A stretch of 64,000 nucleotides of DNA from Pseudomonas sp. NFR16 (GTDB lineage: Bacteria > Pseudomonadota > Gammaproteobacteria > Pseudomonadales > Pseudomonadaceae). Numbering within the stretch: the first letter of the stretch is position 1; each line of letters starts with the position of its first letter. The notes under the pieces were generated by a model that saw only the letters and a list, made by a program, of their open reading frames with translations, was not told the DNA's origin and searched no databases. Shown here piece after piece: positions 17,961 through 27,500 of this stretch. Both the position numbers and the translations under genes were made by a program. The stretch spans positions 62,001 to 126,000 of the forward strand of contig NZ_FNYJ01000008.1 of assembly GCF_900108875.1 (NCBI RefSeq). Reading direction: 5' to 3'.

Positions 17961-18713
17961 GTGAAAAACTTTCGAATCGGCCAGATCGTCCCCAGCTCCA
18001 ACACCACCATGGAAACTGAAATTCCGGCGATGCTGACCTCGCGGTATGACCTGTTCCCGCAAGAGCGCTTCACGTTCCACTCGTCGCGCATGCGCATGAT
18101 GCACGTCAGCCCTGAAGAGCTGAAGAAGATGGACATCGACAGCGACCGCTGCGCCCTTGAGCTCAGCGATGCGCGTGTCGATGTCATGGCTTATGCCTGT
18201 CTGGTAGCGATCATGTGCCAGGGCGCGGGCTATCACTGCGTATCCCAGAAGCGACTGGGCAAGACCGTTGCCGCGAACAAATCCAGCGCGCCGGTCCTCA
18301 GTTCGGCAGGTGCACTGATCGACAGCCTGAACATGCTCAATTACAAGAAGGTGTCGATCATCACGCCGTACATGAAGCCACTGACCCAGCAGGTCATCGA
18401 CTACATCGAAGCGGCCGGCATCGAGGTGGTTGATTCCATCAGTCTGGAAGTCTCCGACAACCTTGAAGTCGGTCGTCTGGACCCGATGAATCTCGTTGCC
18501 CACGCCGACAAGTTGAACATCGGTCAGGCCGATGGCGTGGTGCTGTCGTGCTGCGTGCAGATGCCTTCGCTGCCGGCGATCCAGGTCGTACAGGATCGTC
18601 TGGATAAACCGGTGTTGTCGGCGTCGGTCGCCACCGTTTACCAGATGCTGAAAACCCTGGGCCTCAAGGCGCAGGTTCCGAACGCAGGGCATCTGTTGTC
18701 CGGCGCGTTCTGA
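17961..18713 (+). CDS. Maleate cis-trans isomerase family (Asp/Glu racemase fold)
   Basis: A 250-residue protein of the maleate isomerase/arylmalonate decarboxylase group. The N terminus KNFRIGQIVPSSNTTMETE carries the substrate-carboxylate-binding PSSNTTME. The two catalytic cysteines are C80 in AYACLVAIM and C197/C198 in VVLSCCVQM, close to Cys76 and Cys194 of studied maleate isomerases. The GTG at 17961 follows GGAG with good spacing; an ATG five codons earlier has no site. Maleate to fumarate conversion is known from nicotinate-type degradation, but no other genes of that pathway are here, so the true substrate may differ. Confidence 0.85.
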   Translation: MKNFRIGQIVPSSNTTMETEIPAMLTSRYDLFPQERFTFHSSRMRMMHVSPEELKKMDIDSDRCALELSDARVDVMAYACLVAIMCQGAGYHCVSQKRLGKTVAANKSSAPVLSSAGALIDSLNMLNYKKVSIITPYMKPLTQQVIDYIEAAGIEVVDSISLEVSDNLEVGRLDPMNLVAHADKLNIGQADGVVLSCCVQMPSLPAIQVVQDRLDKPVLSASVATVYQMLKTLGLKAQVPNAGHLLSGAF

Positions 18714-18771
18714 GTCGATGCCTGACGAGGTACTATGGCGGCCACTCAGGCCAGTACGCCCGGTACCTCAC

Positions 18772-19653
18772 ATGAAGCTCGACCCCGTTTCGTTGCGCCT
18801 TTTCGTCAGCGTCGTCGAAGAAGGCACCATTGCCGCCGCCGCCAAGCGTGAACACATCGCGGCGGCGGCAGTGAGCAAACGGCTAAGCGAGCTGGAAGAG
18901 CTGCTCGACTCAAAGCTGCTTACCCGCACCAACAAGGGCATCACGCCGACCGATGCGGGTCTGTCCTTGTTGTTCATGGCCCGCAGCGCACTGAACAACC
19001 TCAACGAAATCGTCGTGCAGATGCGCGACTATTCCCACGGCCGGCGCGGTTCCGTGCACGTTCTGGCCAATATATCCGCCATTACTCAATTCATGCCGGG
19101 GCTGATCAAGTCGTTCATGACGCTTTACCCGCTGATCCATGTCAGCCTGGAGGAACAGCAAAGCCTGGCGATCACCAAAGCCGTTGCCGAAAACCGTGCG
19201 GACATCGGCATCTTCACGCGCCTGCCCCATGGTGCGGACATTGAAGTCTTCCCGTTCCGCAGCGACCGCCTCGTGTTGCTGGTGCCCAATGAGCATCCGC
19301 TTGCCGGGCGCGACAGCGTCGACCTCAACGACACCCTCGACTACGAATACGTGGCGCTGCGCAGCGGCACTCACCTGAATTTCCAGCTGATCAAAGCCGC
19401 CAACGATCTCGGCCGCTCGCTGAAAATCCGCATGGAAGTCGCCAGCTATGACGCGCTGTGCCTGATGGTGCAGGCGGGCGTCGGCATCGGCATCCTGCCC
19501 GAAGGCAGCGCCGCGATTTATCGGCTCAATGGCGCCAGCATCGTCCGCTTGAACGAGCCTTGGGCCAGCCGTGAGCTCTCAGCGTGCGTGAGATCGCGAG
19601 CAGCTTTGTCCACAGCGGCGCAGCTTTTTTTAGCGCATGTGTTGGGGGAGTAG
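18772..19653 (+). CDS. LysR-family regulator downstream of the isomerase gene
   Basis: A 293-residue LysR protein beginning MKLDPVSLRLFVSVVEEGTIAAAAKREHIAAAAVSKRLSELEELLDSKLLTRTNKGITPT, a clear winged HTH, with effector domain features such as SVHVLANISAI and QAGVGIGILPEGSA. The ATG at 18772 lies 58 bp after the isomerase stop codon on the same strand, so co-transcription is possible. It may regulate the isomerase gene or a target elsewhere. It belongs to a different LysR subgroup from the two other complete LysR proteins in this window. Confidence 0.87.
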   Translation: MKLDPVSLRLFVSVVEEGTIAAAAKREHIAAAAVSKRLSELEELLDSKLLTRTNKGITPTDAGLSLLFMARSALNNLNEIVVQMRDYSHGRRGSVHVLANISAITQFMPGLIKSFMTLYPLIHVSLEEQQSLAITKAVAENRADIGIFTRLPHGADIEVFPFRSDRLVLLVPNEHPLAGRDSVDLNDTLDYEYVALRSGTHLNFQLIKAANDLGRSLKIRMEVASYDALCLMVQAGVGIGILPEGSAAIYRLNGASIVRLNEPWASRELSACVRSRAALSTAAQLFLAHVLGE

Positions 19654-19790
19654 AGAGGATCACGCGCAGGCAGTCTTCGAGGAAGTTGCGCAGAGTTCTT
19701 GGCGAGGCAGGGCGTTTGAAGATGCCGATGCCAATGGAAGAGACAAGCGCGAGATTTCTGGCCGACCGTCGGCAATGGTTCGCCTGAATA
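19652..19790 (-). pseudogene. Possible LysR C-terminal remnant
   Basis: On the minus strand two overlapping frames read like the end of a LysR effector domain. One gives TIADGRPEISRLSLPL at about 19779-19734; the other gives SIGIGIFKRPASPRTLRNFLE and LRVIL at about 19745-19655. The joint sequence fits the usual pattern (A)DGRPEI-R-L followed by IGI-R-SP-FLE-LR, with a frameshift between the parts. No start codon or upstream domain remains. It lies in the 311-bp gap before the secretion genes, where I otherwise see nothing. Motif reading only, so weak. Confidence 0.3.
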
Positions 19791-19964
19791 ATCCATGCAG
19801 TGCAGTCCATCGGAAGATGGCACCGCAATGGCACTTCTTCATGCCAGTGCTGTCATTAATGCGCGGTATCAACGACCGGGTTTCAGGGCTTTAGTCCCGC
19901 CCTCGATGTGCCATTCAGCGCACGGATGCGAGCAGACTGACTATCTTCCCGACGGTTCACTCTT

Positions 19965-21686
19965 ATGCGTTTCATACTCGATCCGCGTCATGACATTGAT
20001 GCTGCTTTGCTGAGCTATCGGCGAGTGTTCTGGTCTCTGGCCCTGTTCAGCGGCGTGATCAACATGCTGGTGCTGGTGCCGTCGCTGTACATGATGCAGG
20101 TTTACGATCGTGTGCTGACCAGCCGAAACGAGACCACGCTGTTCATGCTGACGCTGATTGCGCTGGGCTTGTTCATGTTCAGTGGGCTCATCGAATGGAT
20201 TCGTGGCCAGGTCATGATCCGCATGAGCGCAGGGCTGGACGATGCACTCGGGGAGCGCATCTTCGATGCTGCGTTCGCCCGCAGCTTGCGCGAACACAAC
20301 GCCAACCCGGCGCAAGTTCTCACTGACCTGGCGACGCTGCGTCAGCTGATCACCGGGCAGGGGTTGATTGCATTGCTCGATGCGCCCTGGCTGCCGATCT
20401 TTTTGCTGGTGGCGTTCATTTTTCACTTCTGGTTCGGCGTGCTGACGCTGGTGCTCGCGCTGGTGCTGGCAGGTCTGGCCTTGTGGGGTGAGCTGGCGAC
20501 ACGAACGGGACTGGGTGAAGCCAACCGGCTGGGCGTGCAGTCGGCGGCGTATGTGAACAGCACTCTGCAGAACGCCGAGGTGATTCAGGCCCTGGGGATG
20601 CTCGGGCCGCTCCGGCAGCGCTGGAGCTTGCTGCAGCAACGGATCATCGCCGCTCAGGCGCAAGCCAGCGACCGCAGCGCGCGTATCACTTCTGCCACGC
20701 GGTTCGTGCGAATTTCCGGGCAATCGTTATCGTTGGGGCTGGGTGCGTTGCTGGTTCTGGAAGGACAGCTTTCCGCGGGCATGATGATCGCGATGTCGCT
20801 GCTGCTGGGACGCGCGTTGGCGCCTGTGGAAATCGCCATCGGCTCCTGGAAGCAATTCAACTCCGGGCGCCAGAGCTACCAGCGGTTGAGCCAGTTGCTG
20901 ACCCAGCACCCACGGCAGCGCCTGCGCATGCCGTTACCGCCACCCACCGGTGCAGTGCGCCTTGAGCAGCTCTACGTCGGCCCGCCTGGGGCAACTCAGC
21001 CAATCCTGCGCGGGATCAACCTGAGCCTCGCCAAAGGTGAGGTGCTGGCAGTGGTCGGCCCGAGCGCCAGCGGCAAGTCGACATTGGCCAGGGCGCTGGT
21101 GGGCGTCTGGCCGCCGCTCGGCGGTTCCGTGCGGCTCGACGACGCTGAAATCAGTCAATGGTCCCACGATGCACTGGGCCCGCACTTGGGTTACTTGCCT
21201 CAAGACATCGAACTGTTCGCCGGCACTGTCGCTGACAACATTGCCCGGTTCGGCGAGCAAGACGCCGACAAGGTGATTGCGGCGAGCCGCCACGCAGGCA
21301 TCCACGAAATGATCCTGCGTTTTCCGGAAGGCTACGACACCCCGCTCGGCCCCGGTGGACTGGGCCTGTCTGGCGGTCAGAAACAACGGCTGGGCCTGGC
21401 ACGAGCGCTTTATGGAAACCCGACGTTGATCATTCTGGACGAACCCAATTCCAACCTGGATGAGGCGGGCGAGTTGGCCTTGATCCAGGCCATCAATGCG
21501 CTCAAGGCCTCAGGCAGCACCGTGGTGCTGATCACCCACCGCCCAAGCGTGCTGGCGGTTGTCGACCAGATTCTGTTGCTCAGGGACGGCACGCAGCAAG
21601 CCTTCGGGCCGCGTGATCGGGTGCTCAAGGCGCTCATGCCCGCGCCAAAGCCGGCCGTGGTCAGAGAGGCCGGAAAGGATGCGTGA
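19965..21686 (+). CDS. Type I secretion ABC exporter (PrtD/AprD/HlyB class)
   Basis: A 573-residue permease-ATPase. A transmembrane domain with about six helices (residues 20-300, beginning FWSLALFSGVINMLVLVPSLYMMQVYDRVL) is followed by the nucleotide-binding domain with Walker A GPSASGKST at 365-373, signature LSGGQ at 468-472, Walker B LIILDEP at 488-494 and switch His525. There is no N-terminal C39-like domain, as in the protease-type exporters. It is the first gene of a three-gene type I secretion operon whose convergent neighbour encodes an RTX-tailed enzyme, the likely cargo. Confidence 0.95.
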   Translation: MRFILDPRHDIDAALLSYRRVFWSLALFSGVINMLVLVPSLYMMQVYDRVLTSRNETTLFMLTLIALGLFMFSGLIEWIRGQVMIRMSAGLDDALGERIFDAAFARSLREHNANPAQVLTDLATLRQLITGQGLIALLDAPWLPIFLLVAFIFHFWFGVLTLVLALVLAGLALWGELATRTGLGEANRLGVQSAAYVNSTLQNAEVIQALGMLGPLRQRWSLLQQRIIAAQAQASDRSARITSATRFVRISGQSLSLGLGALLVLEGQLSAGMMIAMSLLLGRALAPVEIAIGSWKQFNSGRQSYQRLSQLLTQHPRQRLRMPLPPPTGAVRLEQLYVGPPGATQPILRGINLSLAKGEVLAVVGPSASGKSTLARALVGVWPPLGGSVRLDDAEISQWSHDALGPHLGYLPQDIELFAGTVADNIARFGEQDADKVIAASRHAGIHEMILRFPEGYDTPLGPGGLGLSGGQKQRLGLARALYGNPTLIILDEPNSNLDEAGELALIQAINALKASGSTVVLITHRPSVLAVVDQILLLRDGTQQAFGPRDRVLKALMPAPKPAVVREAGKDA

Positions 21687-23049
21687 CGTGAATTCCGCTC
21701 CTCTGACACGCGGCGAGCAGGGCACGGCTCTACGCAACGCCGGGCTCACACCCGTTGCCAGCACCGACGCGCAGGGTGCGGCGCGTTATGGCGTCGGGTT
21801 TCTGGTGCTCGCGCTCGGTGGCTTTCTGCTGTGGGCCTGTCTTGCGCCGCTTGATCAAGGTGTGGTCGGCAGTGGCACGGTAGTGGTCGCTGGCGAACGC
21901 AAGGCTGTGCAGTCATTGGTCGGCGGGGTGGTCGATCAACTACTGGTGAGCGAGGGTGATCGTGTGACCCGAGGGCAATTGCTGGTGCAGCTCAATACAG
22001 TCCAGCCGCAGTCGCAGTTGGACGTGACGATGGGTAAATTACTCAATGATCGCAGCGTCGAAGCACGGCTGAATGCCGAACGTCTGGGCGAGGAGAAGAT
22101 TGAGTGGCCCCCGGAGTTGCTGGAACGCGCCGACGAGCCCCGGGTCAGGGCCGCCATGGCGTTGCAGACTCAGTTGTTTCTGACCCGGCGCGCGGAATTG
22201 GCCAGTCGTGTGCAGATCATTGAGCATGAGGTTGAGTCGCTGCAGCAGCAGTTGAGCGGCTATAACGGCGTCAAGCGCAACTACGACGCGCAGATGAGCT
22301 TCCAGCAACAAGAACTCGAGGGCCTGCGCGATCTCGCGCGTGAAGGCTATGTCCCGCGTAACAAGTTGTTCGAAGCGGAGCGCAATGCCGCGCAGTTGGC
22401 GGGGCAGATCGCGTCCGGAGTGGGCGATATCGGCAAGACCCGGCAGGCCATCAACGAAAGCAAACTCAAGGCCCTGCAAACTCAGCAGGAGTTTCGTCGC
22501 GACGCCGAAACGCAGCTCAGTGATGTGTCGGCAGAGGCCGCGGGCTTGGCCGACCAGATTCGCGCACTGCAGTTTCAGGTGGAAAACGGGGCGATTCGTG
22601 CGCCCGTCTCCGGGCAGGTCATGGACATGACCATTCACACCGTCGGCGGGGTCACCCAGGCGGGCCAGAGCCTGATGCAGGTGGTGCCACTGGACGCGCC
22701 GATGGCGATCACCGCGCGTTTCGAGCCGCTGATGGCCAACAAGCTGCGCCCGGGGCTGCCTGTGCACGTGCATTTCACCGCGTTGCAACGGGTCGACACG
22801 CCCACGGTTGTGGGCACGGTCAGCACCGTTTCGGCCGATCAACTCATCGATGAACAGACCCACCGCCCGTACTTTTCGGCCAAGGTCGAGATCCCGGCAG
22901 AGACCGTGGTCTCGCTGCAAGACGCAGGCTTGCTGGTACGTCCCGGTATGTTGGCCGACGTCACCGTGGTCACCGGTGAGCGGACCCTCATGAACTACTT
23001 GATGAAACCCCTGCGCGAACGCCTGCTCGCCGCTTTCAAGGAGGAATAA
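21679..23049 (+). CDS. Type I secretion membrane-fusion protein (HlyD/PrtE family)
   Basis: A 456-residue periplasmic adaptor with one N-terminal transmembrane helix (YGVGFLVLALGGFLLWACLAP), then the lipoyl-like segment QGVVGSGTVVVAGERKAVQSLVGGVVDQLLVSEGDRV. A long coiled-coil hairpin spans roughly residues 110-300, and the second lipoyl half is VENGAIRAPVSGQVMDMTIHTVGGVTQAGQ. The ATG at 21679 overlaps the exporter stop codon; a GTG at 21688 preceded by AAAGGA is an alternative start. It links the inner-membrane exporter to the outer-membrane channel. Confidence 0.93.
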   Translation: MRDVNSAPLTRGEQGTALRNAGLTPVASTDAQGAARYGVGFLVLALGGFLLWACLAPLDQGVVGSGTVVVAGERKAVQSLVGGVVDQLLVSEGDRVTRGQLLVQLNTVQPQSQLDVTMGKLLNDRSVEARLNAERLGEEKIEWPPELLERADEPRVRAAMALQTQLFLTRRAELASRVQIIEHEVESLQQQLSGYNGVKRNYDAQMSFQQQELEGLRDLAREGYVPRNKLFEAERNAAQLAGQIASGVGDIGKTRQAINESKLKALQTQQEFRRDAETQLSDVSAEAAGLADQIRALQFQVENGAIRAPVSGQVMDMTIHTVGGVTQAGQSLMQVVPLDAPMAITARFEPLMANKLRPGLPVHVHFTALQRVDTPTVVGTVSTVSADQLIDEQTHRPYFSAKVEIPAETVVSLQDAGLLVRPGMLADVTVVTGERTLMNYLMKPLRERLLAAFKEE

Positions 23050-23051
23050 GC

Positions 23052-24410
23052 GTGATTGCACGTCGTTTCTATCGTGCGTGCAGTGTGCGCGCGTTGCTGG
23101 GTGTGTGTACCGGTTGGGTGGCGTTCAGCCCAGTGTGGGCCGCTGAGCCCGGCCTCAGTCTGATCGCCGCCTTCGATGCTTCGCGGCTGAACGACCCCAC
23201 CATCCAGTCAGCCGGGCACGCTTACGACGCCTCGCAACATGAAGAGGCAATCGGCCGTGGCGGTCTGTACCCGCAGGTCTCGTTGTCGTCGCGGTATGGC
23301 TACGGCGGGCGCACCGATGGCGGCACCGACAGCAGCTACGTGAACAGCAACGACTATCAGTCCAACAATGTGACGCTGGCGGCGCAACAACCGCTCTATG
23401 ACAAGGGCCGCTGGGCCGCTTATCAGGAAGGCAAGGCCCGGGGGCAGCTGGGTGTCCATCAATTCGATGTCGCGGGCCAGAGTCTCTACGATCGCGTTGC
23501 CAAGGCGTATTTCGAGGTGGCCAGGGCCGAGAATGAAATCAAGCTGATCACCCAACAGAAAGCTGCCATCAGCGGGCTGGTGATCCAAAGCAAGAAGCTC
23601 TATCAATCGGGGCAGGGCGCTATTACTGACATCGATGAAGCGCAGGCGCGATTCGACCTGGTGCAAGCCCAGGAAGCGGAGGCTCGTGCCCGCCGCATAG
23701 CCGCCCTGAGAGCACTGGCTGGGCGTACTCGCGTTGCCGTCGACGACATTCAACCCATGGGCGAAACGCTCGCTGCCCAAAGCCCTCTTCCTCCGGAAAA
23801 AGACCTGCCGTTCTGGACCGCGATTGCCCGTGACGCCAGCCCGGAACTGGCGGCCCGGCTGGCGGCCGTGAAGGTGGCTGAAGCCCAGGTCGACAGCCAG
23901 CGCGCCGGCCACTACCCAACGCTGTCGCTGACCACTCAGACGACCCGACGCGAAACGCGCCAGTATCAGGAGCTCGACCCGCGTCAGGACAGCTATTACG
24001 TCGGCGTGCAGCTGGACATCCCGCTGTACCGTGGCGGTGCGGTGCGCGCATCGGTCGAAAAAGCCCAAGCGCAACTGGCGGGCGCGCAGTCCGATTACGA
24101 CGTCCAGCGTCAGCAATTGTCAGAAGATATTGAAACGGATTATCTGGGCGTGGTCGCCGGGTTCACCAAAAGCAAGGCCATGCAGCGCGCAGTCGAGTCC
24201 AACCAGCGAGCGCTGACTTCGACGGAAAAAGGCTTTCAAGGTGGGGTGCGCTCCACTGTGGATATCCTCGATGCCCAGCAACGCGTGTTCCAGGCTCGCC
24301 GTGACTTGCTGAACACCAAGCTCGACATGCTGCAAAGCTACGTCAGCTTGCACACGCACACCGGACAAATGAACCGCGCCGTGCTTGAGCAGGTGCAGAG
24401 CCTGTTCTGA
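23052..24410 (+). CDS. TolC-family outer-membrane channel of the type I system
   Basis: A 452-residue protein from a GTG two bases after the adaptor stop codon. A signal peptide ends near FSPVWAAEP. The two-fold repeated TolC organisation is visible: HEEAIGRGGLYPQVSLSSRYGYGG in the first half and KVAEAQVDSQRAGHYPTLSLTTQTT in the second, each followed by a beta strand and long helices, with YVGVQLDIPLYRGGAVRASV typical of the family. With the two preceding genes it makes a complete trans-envelope conduit of the PrtDEF/AprDEF kind. Confidence 0.94.
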   Translation: MIARRFYRACSVRALLGVCTGWVAFSPVWAAEPGLSLIAAFDASRLNDPTIQSAGHAYDASQHEEAIGRGGLYPQVSLSSRYGYGGRTDGGTDSSYVNSNDYQSNNVTLAAQQPLYDKGRWAAYQEGKARGQLGVHQFDVAGQSLYDRVAKAYFEVARAENEIKLITQQKAAISGLVIQSKKLYQSGQGAITDIDEAQARFDLVQAQEAEARARRIAALRALAGRTRVAVDDIQPMGETLAAQSPLPPEKDLPFWTAIARDASPELAARLAAVKVAEAQVDSQRAGHYPTLSLTTQTTRRETRQYQELDPRQDSYYVGVQLDIPLYRGGAVRASVEKAQAQLAGAQSDYDVQRQQLSEDIETDYLGVVAGFTKSKAMQRAVESNQRALTSTEKGFQGGVRSTVDILDAQQRVFQARRDLLNTKLDMLQSYVSLHTHTGQMNRAVLEQVQSLF

Positions 24411-24507
24411 TCATCGCCCTGGCGACGCTTCAGTCGGTACACAGCTCGTTCGTCAAGTCTTCCTCGTTCAAACCCTGTTCCAGCAAAACGCGCCGAAACG
24501 AAAAAGA

Positions 24508-24532
24508 AAAGGCCCTCAGTCAGAGGGCCTTT
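24508..24532. terminator. Bidirectional terminator
   Basis: AAAGGCCCTC-AGTCA-GAGGGCCTTT forms a 10-bp stem with a run of A on one side and T on the other. It sits in the 148-bp gap between the convergent secretion operon and the epimerase gene and can terminate both transcripts. Confidence 0.85.
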
Positions 24533-24558
24533 GTGGTGCCGGGAAACGCGTGTATCGA

Positions 24559-27500
24559 TCAGGCGGTGAAGTCGCTGGCGTGCAGTTCCTTGACCCCTGT
24601 CAGCTGGATTTCGAACTCCGGCGTTGCATCGGCATTGATACTCCCGTACAGCACGCCATCGGCGAACCGCAATTGCCCGGTCGCGTTGGTCGCATCGAAT
24701 GCATTGTTGCCGATGAAACTGAAGGCATCGACCTGTGCGGTCAACGGGTTGGCATCCAGGCCAGTGAAGTCGAGTCTGTCGCCCTCGGCGGATTTGAATC
24801 CACTGATCACGTCGCGCAGGGTTCCGACGCCCATATCCGACAACGCCCCGAACACGTAGGTATCTGCACCGGTGCCGCCAATCAGGTTGTCAGTACCTTG
24901 GCCACCGATCAGGCGGTCATCTCCAGAGCCGCCGACCAAGGTATCGTTGCCTGCGCCACCGTTGAGCACGTTCGCGGCGCTGTTGCCGGTCAGGCTGTCG
25001 TCGTACGCACTGCCGGTGAGATTCTCGAAGTTTTTCAGTGTATCGAGACCTGCGCCGACGGTGTTCTGTTGCGCCGAGGTCGACAGGGTTGCGGTGATAC
25101 CCGCCAGCGCCCGCTCGAACGACACGGTGTCATTGCCGTCGCGCCCATCCAGGACGTTATTGCCGACACCGGCGAACAGCGTGTTGTCCAGGGCGTTGCC
25201 CGTGCCGTTGGCGGCGCCACTCGCGTCGATGTAGAGGTTTTCCACATTGCTGCCCAAGGTGTACGCGGCGAGCGAGCTGTGAACGCTGTCGATGCCGCCC
25301 AAGACCCGATCGCTGTTGGTTTCGATGACCGCATCGCCGACGTCGTCGACGTAGTAGGTGTCGTTGCCGTTGCCGCCGGTCATGTTGTCAGCGCCGCCCG
25401 CACCGTTGAGGACGTTGTCGGCAGCGTTGCCCGACATAAAGTTACGCAGGGCGTTGCCCGTACCGTCGATGGCCGACACGCCGGTGAGTATCAGATTCTC
25501 GAGGTTGTCCCCCAGGGTCCAGCTGACCGAAGCCTGCACGGTGTCGACTTGCGAAAGGGCGGTATTGCTCTCGACAACGCTGTCGAACGTATTGTCGACG
25601 ACGTAGATGTCGTTGCCGTCGCCACCCATCATCATGTCGGCGCCGAGGTCGCCGTCCAGTGTGTCGTCGCCGCTGCTGCCAACCAGGGTGTCGTCCTGGT
25701 CGGTGCCGAAAATCTTGCCGCCTTCGTTGTGGGCGCCGTCATAGATCGCTTGCACGCTGTTGTTGTCGGCTGCATCGCCCTGGAAACCGAGATCCCCGGC
25801 GATGTAATCGGCCAGGCGCTGACCCACGATCTCTGCCGATTCCTCGTGCAGGTGCCAGACGTCATCCGGGTACACCAACGGATCGACCTCATGGCGCAGT
25901 GGCAGGTCAGTGTAATCGACTGCCAGCTTGACGTCGTCGCGTGTGGCGGCAATCGATTCCTGAACCGCCCTGACATAACCAACGCCGGCCACGATGTCAG
26001 CGATCTTCTCTTCGGAGTAGCCGCGCACACGCGCCGCGTCCTCGTCGTAGTGGCCGGTCTCCATCATGTACACATTGAAGTTGCCGAACTGATCATGCAG
26101 ATAGTCGAAAACCGACAGCGTCGCAGCCTTGTAGGCGGCCGCTGCAGCTTCCTTGTCTGTCGAACGGGCGATCTCCTGCGCCGCTTCCTCGCCTTGGCCC
26201 CAGATGATGCCCATCGTAACGTTGTCGATGGACTTGAGTTCCGTCAGTTGATCCTGCAGCAGCGCGACAGCGCGCAGCAGGGCAGGGCCAGGCTGGTTCG
26301 TGTCGGTGAGCCACCAGCACAACTTCAGCTCTTCCGCGCCGAACGTCGACATGCCGTTGACCGTGCTGCCACCTACCGCGATGTCGATACCGGCACCGTC
26401 GGCGTCGGTGAACTGGCTGCGCACGTCGTAAGTGGTGTACTTGCTGAGGTCATTAACCAGCATCGAGGTGCCGGATTGGTCGTCGTCTTCAGTCATCCGA
26501 AGCAGCCGCGCATTGGACTGACCCAGCGTTGGAAGATAGAGAATGTCCTGCTGCGCTCGCTCGCCGAACACGAAATCGTCGGCCGTCAGGCTGTCCATGT
26601 AGTTGCCGCTCAGGGCAATCTCGAATCGGTTGCCGTCGGCGTCGGCTTCGCTGGACTTGATGTAGGTTTTGTCCCCCGCAGCGTTCAGGCTGAGGTAGAG
26701 CGTATGGTTGCTGCCGTCACCCAGGCCGAGAAAGCCCAGCGCCGAGACATCAATCTTGTCCACACCCTGAGTGAAGTCGTAGAGGGTGTCGGTGGCCGTT
26801 GCGCCACCTGCGTCGTAGTCGCGGTAGCTGTCGAGCACATTCAAGTAGCGGAACGTGTCGGCACCTTCGCCGCCATACAGAGAATCGCGTCCTGCACCAC
26901 CGTCGAGGATGTCCGAGCCGGCGCCGCCTTTGATCGTGTCGTTACCGCCCAGGCCCAGGAGCAGGTCAGAGCCGGCTGTTCCATTCAACGTCTCGGCGTT
27001 GTCGGTGCCGGTTACGGTATTGGCTGGGGCATCGGCTACTGCCAGGGCAAAGCTGTCGCTGACCGAAGCGCCGGATGGATCAGTGGCCTTGATCAGGACA
27101 TTGTAATTGCCTGCTGCAGTGTCCGACGGCGTGCCGCTGAAGGTCATGCTGGCCGCATCGAAGTTCAACCAGGCCGGCAGCGGGGTGCCGTCCGCCAGCG
27201 TCGCAGAGAAGGTCAGGACATCTCGATTGCCGTCGGCAAAGCTGTTGTCGGTGACGGTGTAACTGAACGGCGAATTCTCGGTGGCGTTCTGGTCCAGCAA
27301 CGGGATGACCACTACAGGTGCTACGTTGCCCGGCATGCTGTGATCGGCAAATACAAAGTGGCTGGTGGTGAGGCTGTTGACCAGATTGCCCGCCAGCGAG
27401 ACCTCGAACCGGTTGCCGTTGGCGTCCGCCACGTTGTCTTTGAGGTAGGTGCGGTTGGTGGTGGCGTTATACGTCACCTGCAGCGTGCCATCGAGGCCAT

